Shown here: positions 1 to 8,292 of the stretch, one piece after another
How the letters are laid out: each line of letters starts with the position of its first letter
Numbering within the stretch: the first letter of the stretch is position 1
Assembly (NCBI GenBank): GCA_015063905.1
Contig: SVTF01000003.1
Span: 1-64,000, forward strand
Reading direction: 5' to 3'
Source: Oscillospiraceae bacterium
Lineage (GTDB): Bacteria > Bacillota > Clostridia > Oscillospirales > CAG-272
DNA length: 64,000 nt
Made by a program: the position numbers and the translations under genes
The notes under the pieces: model-generated
Told to the model about the DNA's origin: nothing
The model's database searches: none
The model's input: only the letters and a program-made list of their open reading frames with translations

Positions 1-32
1 TCGTGCAGGTTCGCACAAAATCAATTTAATAT

Positions 33-119
33 GCGGGTATGGCGGAATTGGCAGACGCGCTAGATTCAGGTTCTAGTGAGGTTACCTTCGTGCAGGTTCA
101 AGTCCTGTTACCCGCACCA
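33..119 (+). tRNA. tRNA-Leu (anticodon CAG), class II, CCA encoded
   Basis: The 7-bp acceptor stem GCGGGTA/TACCCGC closes the molecule and is followed by discriminator A and an encoded CCA. The anticodon stem CTAGA/TCTAG (60-64 and 72-76) holds loop TTCAGGT with anticodon CAG at 67-69. A long variable arm follows, as expected for tRNA-Leu. The T arm GGTTCAAGTCC is present. The 3' half of this gene (66-122) is repeated exactly at 1860-1916, so the gene is probably an integration target. Confidence 0.97.
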
Positions 120-158
120 AAAATTAAAGGGCAGGCTTTCGTCTGCCCTTTAATTTTT
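120..158 (+). terminator. Rho-independent terminator after tRNA-Leu
   Basis: Inverted repeat AAAATTAAAGGGCAG / CTGCCCTTTAATTTT around a short loop, immediately after the CCA end. It can act on both strands. Confidence 0.8.
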
Positions 159-269
159 AGTTTGACTTAATGGACGCAGAACCTCTCCAATTCGCAAGAA
201 TTGGATTGCTTTGCGGCTAATATGCACATTATCACAAATATAGTCTCGGCGCAAAGCGGGGTTCGTAAG

Positions 270-287
270 CCTGTTACCCGCACCAAA
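270..287 (+). repeat. Short duplicate of the tRNA-Leu 3' end
   Basis: Eighteen bases match the last part of the tRNA-Leu gene including the CCA end (CCTGTTACCCGCACCA plus two A). The rest of the tRNA is absent here. A separate terminator hairpin follows at once, as it does after the other two tRNA tails. Confidence 0.7.
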
Positions 288-292
288 CAAAT

Positions 293-321
293 GGCGGTAC
301 GCAGTAGTGTACCGTTTTTTG
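293..321 (+). terminator. Rho-independent terminator after the short tRNA tail
   Basis: Stem CGGTAC / GTACCG followed by six T. Confidence 0.65.
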
Positions 322-386
322 TTTTCCCCACTCACTCTCCACTTTGACATAAAAAAAGCCTTTTAGAAAAACTTTTCACCACCATA

Positions 387-415
387 TTGACATCGATTTT
401 TTGATATGATATAGT
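387..415 (+). promoter_or_regulatory. Sigma-A-like promoter for the lipoprotein gene
   Basis: TTGACA at 387-392, a 17-bp spacer, and TATAGT at 410-415. The expected transcription start lies about 25 bases before the AAGGAG ribosome binding site. Confidence 0.75.
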
Positions 416-447
416 AGCATTGGAAGATAAAAATAAGGAGCGTTTTA

Positions 448-1836
448 ATGAAAAAATATATTGCCTTTTTGCTTTGCTTTATAATGATGTTATCGTTGAT
501 TTCATGTAACACGGAAAATGCTATTGAAGCTACGAACCCCCCTGATAACTCAGATAAAGCCACAGCCCCGAGCAAACAACATTACAAAATAGAAAAACTT
601 GATTTGACAAAAGTAAGATATTACATATATGATACTAACGGAAATACAGTATTATCCGATGAAACAGACAGACCGCTTGATATTTCAATGCTTGGTGATA
701 ATATCGTTGACATCTGTATCGGTATGGGAACGGGAATCAGCATTCACAAATATTATGACGTGCAAAACAATAGATTTTCCGAGGAATACTCTTACGTTGC
801 GGCAGCTTCGGGTAATCTTGTGGCATATATCGATACATCAATGGAAGATCCAATGATAAATCGTGTGCTGGTCGTACGTGATATATTTGATAAAAATATA
901 TTTTACAAATCGTTTGGATTGGATTTTTCGCCAACCGTGCACGATCCCATAGAGTCAGCGAGCTTTAGCGACGGTGAAGCCGAGCTTGATGTTGTATATC
1001 TTAGTGAAAGACCGCCTGTTCCTTTATCTATAACGCTACCGATTCGTCACGCTTCGGGTGAAGGAGAAATATTGTCGCATGCCGAAAGGGCTATGCAAGC
1101 GTACGAAGCGGCTCTAAAAAACAAGATCAGAGTTTGCGAGACCGACATTGAAGAATATAACTATTTAAAGGATTACAAAACGCCCTATAACAGAATCCCG
1201 CTTTGTGAGTTGGAACGTTTGAGATATGCCTATATGGACGTTGACGGTGACTCAATAAACGAGCTTGTCATTGATTGCGGAGATACCTTGATCTTGCGCT
1301 ATTATGAGGGCACTGTTTACATTTATTCCTTCATATTCAGAAATCTATATTATTTGAATACCGATGGCTCATACTCTTGGAATCATACGGGAACAGATTT
1401 TGAATATGGCGAAAATCAAATATATTTTGAAGGCTCGGCTCTGAAGACAAGAGAAATCTGGCGTATTGTCAACGACGGAGAACCTGATGCTGAGTATTAT
1501 ATTGGAGATAAACAGGTTACACAAGAGGAGATCTTGACATATTTTGAGAATAGTTCTGAAACAAGAATCGAGTTTTTGCCGCTTGAGGTTTCTTGGTTGA
1601 ATAAAATTTCACGATATGAGGCAATCACAATCGCAGAAAATTATTGGGAAGATTTTGATATTAAAGAAAACGGATACCGTGTTGAACTCGCCGTCAATGC
1701 CAATGCACCCGATTCAGTTTACGTTATGGTAATTAAAAGGTTGGTTATAGATCACTATTCTACGTTTGATGAGATCTGGATTGATAAAACTTCGGGAGAA
1801 GCCATCATTCCATATGAACCCGACGGCAAAGGCTAA
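448..1836 (+). CDS. Predicted lipoprotein of unknown function
   Basis: The 462-residue product begins with a lipoprotein signal peptide: basic MKK, a hydrophobic stretch, and a lipobox LISC with the lipidated Cys at residue 20. A low-complexity polar linker follows. The mature part contains a DxDGDxxNEL segment (YMDVDGDSINELV), which resembles a calcium-binding or FG-GAP-like loop, but I recognise no enzyme family. The start is fixed by AAGGAG at 435-440. The gene is visibly richer in A+T than the genes after it. It is the only credible gene between the tRNA-Leu gene and the duplicated tRNA tail, so it may be cargo of an integrated element. Its function is not inferable from sequence. Confidence 0.85.
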   Translation: MKKYIAFLLCFIMMLSLISCNTENAIEATNPPDNSDKATAPSKQHYKIEKLDLTKVRYYIYDTNGNTVLSDETDRPLDISMLGDNIVDICIGMGTGISIHKYYDVQNNRFSEEYSYVAAASGNLVAYIDTSMEDPMINRVLVVRDIFDKNIFYKSFGLDFSPTVHDPIESASFSDGEAELDVVYLSERPPVPLSITLPIRHASGEGEILSHAERAMQAYEAALKNKIRVCETDIEEYNYLKDYKTPYNRIPLCELERLRYAYMDVDGDSINELVIDCGDTLILRYYEGTVYIYSFIFRNLYYLNTDGSYSWNHTGTDFEYGENQIYFEGSALKTREIWRIVNDGEPDAEYYIGDKQVTQEEILTYFENSSETRIEFLPLEVSWLNKISRYEAITIAENYWEDFDIKENGYRVELAVNANAPDSVYVMVIKRLVIDHYSTFDEIWIDKTSGEAIIPYEPDGKG

Positions 1837-1859
1837 ATTTCACCGAGGTGACGTTACCA

Positions 1860-1916
1860 TCAGGTTCTAGTGAGGTTACCTTCGTGCAGGTTCAAGTCCT
1901 GTTACCCGCACCAAAA
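1860..1916 (+). repeat. 57-bp direct repeat of the tRNA-Leu 3' half (att-like)
   Basis: Identical to positions 66-122, running from the anticodon loop through the CCA end. The 5' half of the tRNA is missing, so this copy cannot be a functional tRNA. It lies 24 bases after the lipoprotein stop codon. Such a half-tRNA duplicate is the usual trace of site-specific integration at a tRNA gene (attR-like). Confidence 0.85.
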
Positions 1917-1918
1917 CA

Positions 1919-1947
1919 ACAAGAGAGGCTCAATACCTCTCTTTTGT
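1919..1947 (+). terminator. Rho-independent terminator after the duplicated tRNA tail
   Basis: Stem AAGAGAGG / CCTCTCTT followed by a T-rich run. It is probably the original terminator of the tRNA-Leu gene, displaced by the insertion. Confidence 0.7.
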
Positions 1948-2002
1948 GTTTCGGAACGGTATTGTGTTTGTATTCGGTCGGTGTTTATTATTCAAACAAC
2001 TA

Positions 2003-2031
2003 TTGACAAACGTTAAAATATGCCTTAAAAT
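2003..2031 (+). promoter_or_regulatory. Promoter for the glycosidase-like gene
   Basis: TTGACA at 2003-2008, 17-bp spacer, TAAAAT at 2026-2031. Confidence 0.75.
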
Positions 2032-2086
2032 ATAGGCAGAGTGGACGGTATTTGGTGCCGTCATCACATTAAAGGAGATGACTCTT

Positions 2087-3838
2087 ATGAAAAACATTCA
2101 ATTCTACGCCAAGGACGACAATGGAAACACGTTGCCTTTTGAGCATAGCATCAAGGACGGTATACTTACAGCAACTCTCCCACGCTCTTTTTTTGAAAAC
2201 AGCGCGTTTATCAACGTTGAATGTGACGCGTTTGGCGCAAAAGCGGGCGACGACGGCTATTATCTGCTGCCCGAGCACCGTTTTTCACACGGCAGCGTGC
2301 TTACAAGATTCACTCCCCGCGAGGATTGCGGCATGAGCGTGCCAAACGCCAGCATCTTTTTTATGGCGGTGGGTCTATCAAACGCAACGTACGTGGTGCT
2401 TCCCGAAATGTACTACAGAGTGGATTTTCGTGCCTCGTGCAAGGACGGTCAATACGTAGCGTCCATAAACGTAAGCTTTAAAGATCAGCCCGTTGCCGAT
2501 GACGTGGTTATTCACGTTTTGCGCCTCCCTGCAGGCTCGGACTACAATGCCGTTGCCAAGGCTATCCGCGATTACCGTATCGCAAGGGGCGAAATTGCTC
2601 CGCTAAAGGACAAGCTTGGGGAAAGCGAAACATTGCAATACTTCCGCAAATACCCTATGATAAGAATACGCATGGGATGGAAGCCCGTTCCTCCCCCCGT
2701 TCTTCATCAAACACCCGAAAACGAGCCGCCGATGCGCGTTGCCTGCACTTTTTCCCGAGTGCGCGATATTGCCGACGAGCTTAAACGTCAGGGTGTTGAG
2801 GGAGCGACACTGTGCCTTGTCGGTTGGAACCAAAAGGGACACGACGGACGTTGGCCGCAGATATTCCCCGTTGAAGAGGCGCTTGGAGGCGAGGAGGAGC
2901 TTATTAAGACCATAAAGCACGTTCAGGCGCTGGGATACGAGATAGTTTGCCACACCAACTCCCTTGATCACTACGAGATAGCGGATATTTTCGACTACGA
3001 CAAGATAGCTCGCAGAAAAAACGGCGAGCTTGTTCAAGAAGGCTCCTGGAGTGGCGGGGACGCTTACCGCGCCTGCCCCATCCATCAGGTCGAGATAGCG
3101 AAAGAGCTGCTGCCGCGCGTCCGCGACCTTGGATTTAAGGGTGTGCATTACATAGACGTTGTTACCACTATCCCGCCCGACACCTGCTTTTCAGAGCAGC
3201 ATCCCTGCTCCACCAGAAAGGCTATCGACTGTATGCGCGAGCTCATGCGACTGTCCAAAGATCTTTTTGGCGGTTTTTCCTCCGAGGGTTGCATGGATTT
3301 TTCACTTGGAGAGCTCGACTATTCGCTTTATAACCGATTTACCGCCTTTCTCCCCTCCGCACCCGACAACGCATTTGTTGACCAATATATTCCCATGCTG
3401 GAGCTTACCTATCACGGCATAGTTCTCTACAATCCCTACACCGAAACGGTAAACTACACGCTTAAGGGTGCCGACTGCGCCACCACGTTTGCGCTTTACG
3501 GCGGCATACCCACCTTTTATTACTATTCCAAATTCTGCGGCGAGGGCAGAAGCAACTGGATGGGCGAGACCGACCTTACGTGCGACGACGATGAGCAGCT
3601 GAGATGGGGCGTTTCCCGCATCAAACAAGCGCTTGACGAATACACGCGCCACGCCGAAAGGCAGCTTGAGTTTATGTCATCTTATGAGAAGCTGCAAAAC
3701 GGACTGATGGCAATTCGTTACGAGGACGGCGGCGGAGTTTGCGCAAACTATACGGATAACGAACTTTTGTTTGAGGGCAACGTCATAGCGCCTCACTCGT
3801 ATATTTACTTCGACAAGGAGAATAAAATTGAGATTTGA
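2087..3838 (+). CDS. Putative TIM-barrel glycoside hydrolase-like protein (DUF5696-type)
   Basis: The 583-residue product has no signal peptide and so is probably cytoplasmic. The centre resembles TIM-barrel glycosidase-like proteins: VGWNQKGHDGRWP and LGGEEELIKTIKH near residues 245-285, then SGGDAYRACP and a GVHYIDVVT strand with an acidic residue. This pattern recalls the DUF5696/GH-like family as I remember it, with no catalytic residue proven. An in-frame ATG at 2078 touches the ribosome binding site; GGAG at 2074-2077 is correctly spaced for the ATG at 2087, which I chose. The gene has its own promoter and overlaps the following acetyltransferase gene by 11 bases, so the two are probably translated together. 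Substrate unknown. Confidence 0.7.
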   Translation: MKNIQFYAKDDNGNTLPFEHSIKDGILTATLPRSFFENSAFINVECDAFGAKAGDDGYYLLPEHRFSHGSVLTRFTPREDCGMSVPNASIFFMAVGLSNATYVVLPEMYYRVDFRASCKDGQYVASINVSFKDQPVADDVVIHVLRLPAGSDYNAVAKAIRDYRIARGEIAPLKDKLGESETLQYFRKYPMIRIRMGWKPVPPPVLHQTPENEPPMRVACTFSRVRDIADELKRQGVEGATLCLVGWNQKGHDGRWPQIFPVEEALGGEEELIKTIKHVQALGYEIVCHTNSLDHYEIADIFDYDKIARRKNGELVQEGSWSGGDAYRACPIHQVEIAKELLPRVRDLGFKGVHYIDVVTTIPPDTCFSEQHPCSTRKAIDCMRELMRLSKDLFGGFSSEGCMDFSLGELDYSLYNRFTAFLPSAPDNAFVDQYIPMLELTYHGIVLYNPYTETVNYTLKGADCATTFALYGGIPTFYYYSKFCGEGRSNWMGETDLTCDDDEQLRWGVSRIKQALDEYTRHAERQLEFMSSYEKLQNGLMAIRYEDGGGVCANYTDNELLFEGNVIAPHSYIYFDKENKIEI

Positions 3839-4346
3839 GCAAATAACCCCCGGGGACATAGACAGAGTATTTGATATTTTAGAAAAGAGCTTTCCCGTTG
3901 ACGAATACAGACCCCTCGAGCAGCAAAAAGCACTCATTTTAGCCAAAAAATACACGGTTTACGCGCTTTATGACGGCGACTCGCTTGTAGGCTTTATTTC
4001 GGTGTGGGATCTTGCTACGGTTGCTTACGTAGAGCATCTGGCGGTGGCTTTGGAGCATCGCGGAAAGGGTCACGGCTCAATGCTGCTCCGCGAGCTTTCA
4101 ATGCTTTTGAAAAAAAGAATTTGCCTTGAGGTTGAGCCTCCGCTGACATCCGAGGCTACGCGGCGCATAGCATTTTATCGCCGCAACGGCTTTTATCTCA
4201 ATAGCTATCCCTATCTCCAGCCCGCCTATTCGCAGGACCGCCAAGCTGTTCCGCTGTTGCTGATGACTACCCAAGCTCCCCTTACGCAAACGGAATTCGA
4301 CGACGTAAAAAGCCTGCTTTATCACGAGGTCTATCAAGCTTTCTAA
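3828..4346 (+). CDS. GNAT-family N-acetyltransferase
   Basis: The 172-residue product matches the GNAT fold in size. The acetyl-CoA pyrophosphate loop (motif A) is RGKGHG at residues 78-83, preceded by the usual strand VEHLAV. It transfers an acetyl group from acetyl-CoA to an unknown amine. Translation starts at TTG (3828), seven bases after AAGGAG, inside the end of the upstream gene; the 11-base overlap implies translational coupling. The partnership with a glycosidase-like protein hints at an amino-sugar or metabolite substrate, but that is only inference. Confidence 0.85.
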   Translation: MRFEQITPGDIDRVFDILEKSFPVDEYRPLEQQKALILAKKYTVYALYDGDSLVGFISVWDLATVAYVEHLAVALEHRGKGHGSMLLRELSMLLKKRICLEVEPPLTSEATRRIAFYRRNGFYLNSYPYLQPAYSQDRQAVPLLLMTTQAPLTQTEFDDVKSLLYHEVYQAF

Positions 4347-4398
4347 AAAACAGACCGTTCCGCGCCTGTACTACGGCAGGTTGGCGGGGCGGTCTTTA
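4344..4398. terminator. Bidirectional terminator between GNAT and FAD oxidoreductase genes
   Basis: Outer stem CAGACCG / CGGTCTT with A-rich and T-rich flanks on the two sides, between convergent genes. Confidence 0.6.
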
Positions 4399-4404
4399 TT
4401 GTTT

Positions 4405-5907
4405 TTATTTTGCGTAAGCGTGTGAAACTTGCGTGTCCTTGGCGTTTGACCGTCTTTTCTCCAGGCTTCTGACCGTGGCGGCGGCAGCTCTTCCCGTGTC
4501 CGCGGCGGTGGGAAGTCCGCCCGGAAGCTGCTGCCACTGGGTAGCCAGCAAAACGTTTTCAAGTCCAGCTATCCTGTTGCTCTTGCGGGTAGGCACGAGG
4601 TATGACGGCATGGCAAAGCTCATATACGTACCCATTTCAGAATGGGTAAAGCGTCTGTACGTTGCGGGGGTCCACACGTCGATGCAGCGCAGCTTGCCCG
4701 CCATTTCGGGAAATCTTGACACAAGTAACTCCTCAATGCAGGAAGCGAGTCTTTGCTTTTTTCTTTTATACGCTTCTCTGTTCTCCGCACGAAGACGTAT
4801 AAACGCGCGCGCGTCCGACTCATTGCAAAACGTCAGGCTTTGAATAATATTCTTACCCTTAGGCGCATAACTCGGCTCGTGCGAGAATTCGCGCACGATA
4901 AGGCTGTCCGTTCTGAGTATGGCGCGATATCTGTTGCTTATCGGGAACATAAGATCACCCTTAAAGGGCAGCTGCTCCACGTCGCAGGCAAACGCGCAAT
5001 GATAGCTTGAAAACCTATATAATCGCGGGGAATCATATAGCTTTTGCAGTTGCTTTGGCATGGGCGCGTCTATTATCTTGCCAAACACGGCGGCGGGGTC
5101 GGCGGTCAGTATAACGTAATCTGACAAAATGCTCTTGCCGTCCAAAAGCTTTACCGAGCTTGCCGCGCCGTCCTTTATATCGACCCGTGTGACCGCCTGC
5201 CCCAAGATAAGCTCGCCGCCCAGCGACAAAAAGCGCTCCTTCATCCTTTGCGCCATTGCAAACGAGCCGCCGCGCACAAGGTCGCCGTTATCAAAACAAA
5301 AGGTTGCGAACACCGTTATGAGAGCCAGCGATCCAAAATCATCGCCCATCATGGCCGTTAAAAAATAGCGCATCAGCTTATTGCTAAAGCGAGCCGCAAG
5401 CTCCCCCGTGGTAAGCGACCAATACTTTAGCAGCGTAGGAGCTACGGTAAACTTACGCGAGGGCGAAAGCCCTTTATTTTTTTGCTCTCCCGCAATGCCG
5501 CACAGTCCCGCCACACTCTCAACCGCCCGTATCAGCGACTCTATCTCGCGCTTGTCCTCGGGCGCCAATGACAGCATATCGCGCTTCATCTTGTAAAGGT
5601 CACGGCATAGCGATAGCCTCTTTCCTCTGTATTCGCAGGTGTACAGCGTGTCGTTTTTTATTATCTCAACGCCCTCGCTAAGCGCCCCGAGGTCGCGCCA
5701 CATTTTGTAGGTATCCGTTGCTCGATTTGTACCCGTCAGCCAATGGATGCAGTTATCGATATGATACTCCCCGCGCTGCCAGCCCGTAAGATTGCCGCCC
5801 GCATCCCCGTGCTGCTCGCACACTGTGACGCTATGCCCGTCCAAAAGGCAGTATATTCCCGCGGATAGCCCCGCAACGCCGCCTCCCACTATTACTACTC
5901 TTGCCAT
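4405..5907 (-). CDS. FAD-dependent oxidoreductase, phytoene desaturase (CrtI)-like
   Basis: The 500-residue product begins with a dinucleotide-binding motif, GGGVAG at residues 8-13, followed by the acidic end of strand 2 (VCEQH) and a GGN segment, as in CrtI/amine-oxidase-type flavoproteins. The C-terminal stretch GGLPTAADTGRAAAA is the second FAD-contacting region of this family. In gut Clostridia such proteins are usually annotated as phytoene desaturase family or NAD(P)/FAD-dependent oxidoreductases, and there is no carotenoid gene nearby, so the substrate is unknown. The start is ATG at 5907 with a GGGGG-rich site upstream; a GTG at 5919 would add four residues. It lies downstream of the GH36 gene but behind that gene's terminator. 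Confidence 0.8.
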   Translation of the reverse strand: MARVVIVGGGVAGLSAGIYCLLDGHSVTVCEQHGDAGGNLTGWQRGEYHIDNCIHWLTGTNRATDTYKMWRDLGALSEGVEIIKNDTLYTCEYRGKRLSLCRDLYKMKRDMLSLAPEDKREIESLIRAVESVAGLCGIAGEQKNKGLSPSRKFTVAPTLLKYWSLTTGELAARFSNKLMRYFLTAMMGDDFGSLALITVFATFCFDNGDLVRGGSFAMAQRMKERFLSLGGELILGQAVTRVDIKDGAASSVKLLDGKSILSDYVILTADPAAVFGKIIDAPMPKQLQKLYDSPRLYRFSSYHCAFACDVEQLPFKGDLMFPISNRYRAILRTDSLIVREFSHEPSYAPKGKNIIQSLTFCNESDARAFIRLRAENREAYKRKKQRLASCIEELLVSRFPEMAGKLRCIDVWTPATYRRFTHSEMGTYMSFAMPSYLVPTRKSNRIAGLENVLLATQWQQLPGGLPTAADTGRAAAATVRSLEKRRSNAKDTQVSHAYAK

Positions 5908-5967
5908 TTTTACCCCCACGCTTTTTCTTTTATTGTTAACGGCGGCGCGGGTGTTAATTCAAAAAGC

Positions 5968-6008
5968 GCAAAAAAGCCTTGAAGCGTTTTTGCTCCAAGG
6001 CTTTTTGT
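5968..6008 (-). terminator. Terminator of the alpha-galactosidase gene
   Basis: Stem AAAAAGCCTTG / CAAGGCTTTTT, with a run of seven T on the minus strand, ten bases past the stop codon. Confidence 0.8.
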
Positions 6009-6018
6009 ATATATTCGG

Positions 6019-8193
6019 TCACGCCTCGGTGATGATATACATATCCGAGGTATAGTCCTCAAGGCGATAGTTGACACCCATGCCAACGTTCATCAGCGAA
6101 GCTCCCGAGGCTACTATGCCAAGCTTTTCGATGCGATAGGTCTTATCCTTGTCAAGTCCCTGCAATCTTATGCGCTTGGTATCGCCGTTTGCGGGCGCTT
6201 CACGGCGGTAAACGCAAAGAATGGCGCGGCTCTTGTCCTTGCTTACCACCATTTCGGTGAAATAGTTGCTTACATATGGGTTTTCTATTCTGTAAAGGTC
6301 GCCCTCAAGCACGATGTCCTGAATCTGCTTATATTCCTCCACCTGCGCCTTGACCGCAGCTTTGTCCTCATCCGTGAACTTGGTGGTGTCAAGCTCGTAG
6401 CCCGTAGCTCCGAGATGCGCTATATTGGCTCTTGAGCTCATGGGCGTTACGCGGTGCGTCTGGTGGTTGGGAACGGCGGATACGTGGCAGGACATGGTGG
6501 ACAAGGGATACATCATGCTGGTTCCGTACTGTATCTTGGTTCTCGTGTCGGCATCGGAGCAATCCGAGGTCCATATCTGCGGGAAATAATAAAGCATTGC
6601 GGGGTCATAGCGTCCGCCTCCGCCCGCGCAGCCTTCGAAGAATACGTGGGGGTTGCCGTTGATTATCCTCTCGCATATATCGTAGAGTCCAAGGGCATAT
6701 CTGTGTGCAAACTCGCTCTGTCTTTCGGGATCTGTTCCCACAGAGAACGCGTCGGTCACGTTGCGGTTATAATCCCACTTTACGTAGTCTATCTTATGCT
6801 CGCGGAGCATCTTGTTTATCATTTCGACAACGCAATCGCGCACGTCCTTGCGGGTAAGGTCAAGGCAATACTGATGGCGGCTATAGCTTCTGGGACGTCC
6901 CGGCACGCCTATGGCGTAATCGGGATGGGCGCGATAGAGGTCGGAGTCCTCGTTTATCATCTCGGGCTCAAACCAAAGTCCGAACTTCATTCCCTTTGCG
7001 TGTGTATGCTCGATGATAACGTCGATACCGCCAACCAGCTTTTGCTCGTTGACGTACCAATCTCCAAGCGCGAATCTGTCGTTCTTGCGCTCGCCGAACC
7101 AACCGTCGTCAAGCACGAGGGTATCTATTCCCGTGCCCTCTACCGAATCGACGATGGCGCAAAGCTTTTCGTTGTCAAAATTGAAATAGGTAGCCTCCCA
7201 GTTATTGATAACTATGGGGCGGGGCTGCTTTACAAATCTCTTGTTTATCAGATGCTCTCTGAAGGTGTCGTGCAGCGTTCGGCTCATGCCGCCTATTCCC
7301 TCGTTTGAATATGCTATCACCGCCTCGGGTGTTTCAAGGATCTCGCCCGCGCCGAGCGTCCAGCAGAAATCAAAATCGTTTATACCGCCCGTAACGATGG
7401 AGTCACCGTTGCTTGTTCCCTCCGCCTTAAGCACGAAGGACGAGGAATAGATAAGGCTTATGCCGTATGCCTCTCCAAACTGCTCGGTAGCGTCCTTGGA
7501 TGTCACCATGATAAAGGGATTCTGCGTTGCGGACGAGGAATAGCGCTTGGAATCCGAGCTGATAACGCCGTGAGGCATAGGTCTGCGCTCGGGCGTGCGC
7601 TCCGCCATCCAGTTGCCCGGGAAGGTGACAACGTCGTAATCAACGCCGCCAAATCCCAAGGTGAAGGAGTATGCTCTGTGTAGCTTCAGCGTGGTATTTC
7701 CGCCATTCTTGTACACGATACGGCGGGATATGACCGAAACGTCGTCATATACGCTGTAATAGAGGTCGACCTGCATATCGCCAAACTTATCCTTTAGGTG
7801 AACGACAAGCGTTTCTCCTCCGTCAAGCGAGGGCATGCCGTTTATGCGGGGCTTTTCGTTTAATATATCATGACCCACGTATTCAAGGTCGCAAAGGCGG
7901 TCGCCTCTCTCGCTCTCAACCAAAAAGGTAGGCTCGCGATAATCGCTGGTGCCGAAAAACGCTATCTCGGGGAGAGTGTTGTTATAGGAAAGATTGGGAT
8001 TATCCACGCCCGCGGGAGTAGCTATCTGGGAGCGGCTTCCGAAGGATCTTACAAAGGATACGTCCTCGCAGGGCACCGCCGCGCCAAAATGCAAATGCTC
8101 GGGGTAGCCCACCGCGTTGATGCGGAAAATATAGGAATATCCCTTACCGTTCAAATAAAAAGTCTTGTTTTGCTCGTTAAAGATTATCGACAT
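6019..8193 (-). CDS. Alpha-galactosidase, GH36
   Basis: The 724-residue product has the usual length of bacterial GH36 alpha-galactosidases, which release terminal alpha-linked galactose from melibiose, raffinose or stachyose. The N-terminal beta-sandwich is followed by a TIM barrel with LDDGWFG near residue 361, GLWFEPEMIN near 405, the nucleophile motif KWDYNRN with Asp474, and the acid/base region WTSDCSDA with Asp544 as the likely proton donor. There is no signal peptide, so it probably acts on imported sugars. The start follows GGAG. The gene has its own strong promoter and its own terminator, so it is probably monocistronic. No transporter lies beside it. Product galactose could enter the galM/galE operon at 56.8-61.9 kb. 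Confidence 0.95.
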   Translation of the reverse strand: MSIIFNEQNKTFYLNGKGYSYIFRINAVGYPEHLHFGAAVPCEDVSFVRSFGSRSQIATPAGVDNPNLSYNNTLPEIAFFGTSDYREPTFLVESERGDRLCDLEYVGHDILNEKPRINGMPSLDGGETLVVHLKDKFGDMQVDLYYSVYDDVSVISRRIVYKNGGNTTLKLHRAYSFTLGFGGVDYDVVTFPGNWMAERTPERRPMPHGVISSDSKRYSSSATQNPFIMVTSKDATEQFGEAYGISLIYSSSFVLKAEGTSNGDSIVTGGINDFDFCWTLGAGEILETPEAVIAYSNEGIGGMSRTLHDTFREHLINKRFVKQPRPIVINNWEATYFNFDNEKLCAIVDSVEGTGIDTLVLDDGWFGERKNDRFALGDWYVNEQKLVGGIDVIIEHTHAKGMKFGLWFEPEMINEDSDLYRAHPDYAIGVPGRPRSYSRHQYCLDLTRKDVRDCVVEMINKMLREHKIDYVKWDYNRNVTDAFSVGTDPERQSEFAHRYALGLYDICERIINGNPHVFFEGCAGGGGRYDPAMLYYFPQIWTSDCSDADTRTKIQYGTSMMYPLSTMSCHVSAVPNHQTHRVTPMSSRANIAHLGATGYELDTTKFTDEDKAAVKAQVEEYKQIQDIVLEGDLYRIENPYVSNYFTEMVVSKDKSRAILCVYRREAPANGDTKRIRLQGLDKDKTYRIEKLGIVASGASLMNVGMGVNYRLEDYTSDMYIITEA

Positions 8194-8242
8194 AGAGTGA
8201 CTCCGTTTCTTTACGTATTGTGATGCTTACACACACATGTAA

Positions 8243-8271
8243 ATTATACCATACATAGCCCCACGTGTCAA
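8243..8271 (-). promoter_or_regulatory. Promoter of the alpha-galactosidase gene
   Basis: On the minus strand, TTGACA (8266-8271), 17-bp spacer, TGG-TATAAT (extended -10; 8243-8248). Confidence 0.8.
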
Positions 8272-8292
8272 CCGATTTCGCGCATTTGCGCG

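Noticed and set aside
150..350. Small minus-strand open frame reading FGAGN through the tRNA tail
   Set aside because: The peptide comes from the reverse of a tRNA 3' end and a terminator, a known source of false genes.
6454..7308. Long open frame opposite the alpha-galactosidase gene
   Set aside because: It lies wholly antisense to a clear GH36 gene, has no ribosome site, and its translation shows no family pattern.
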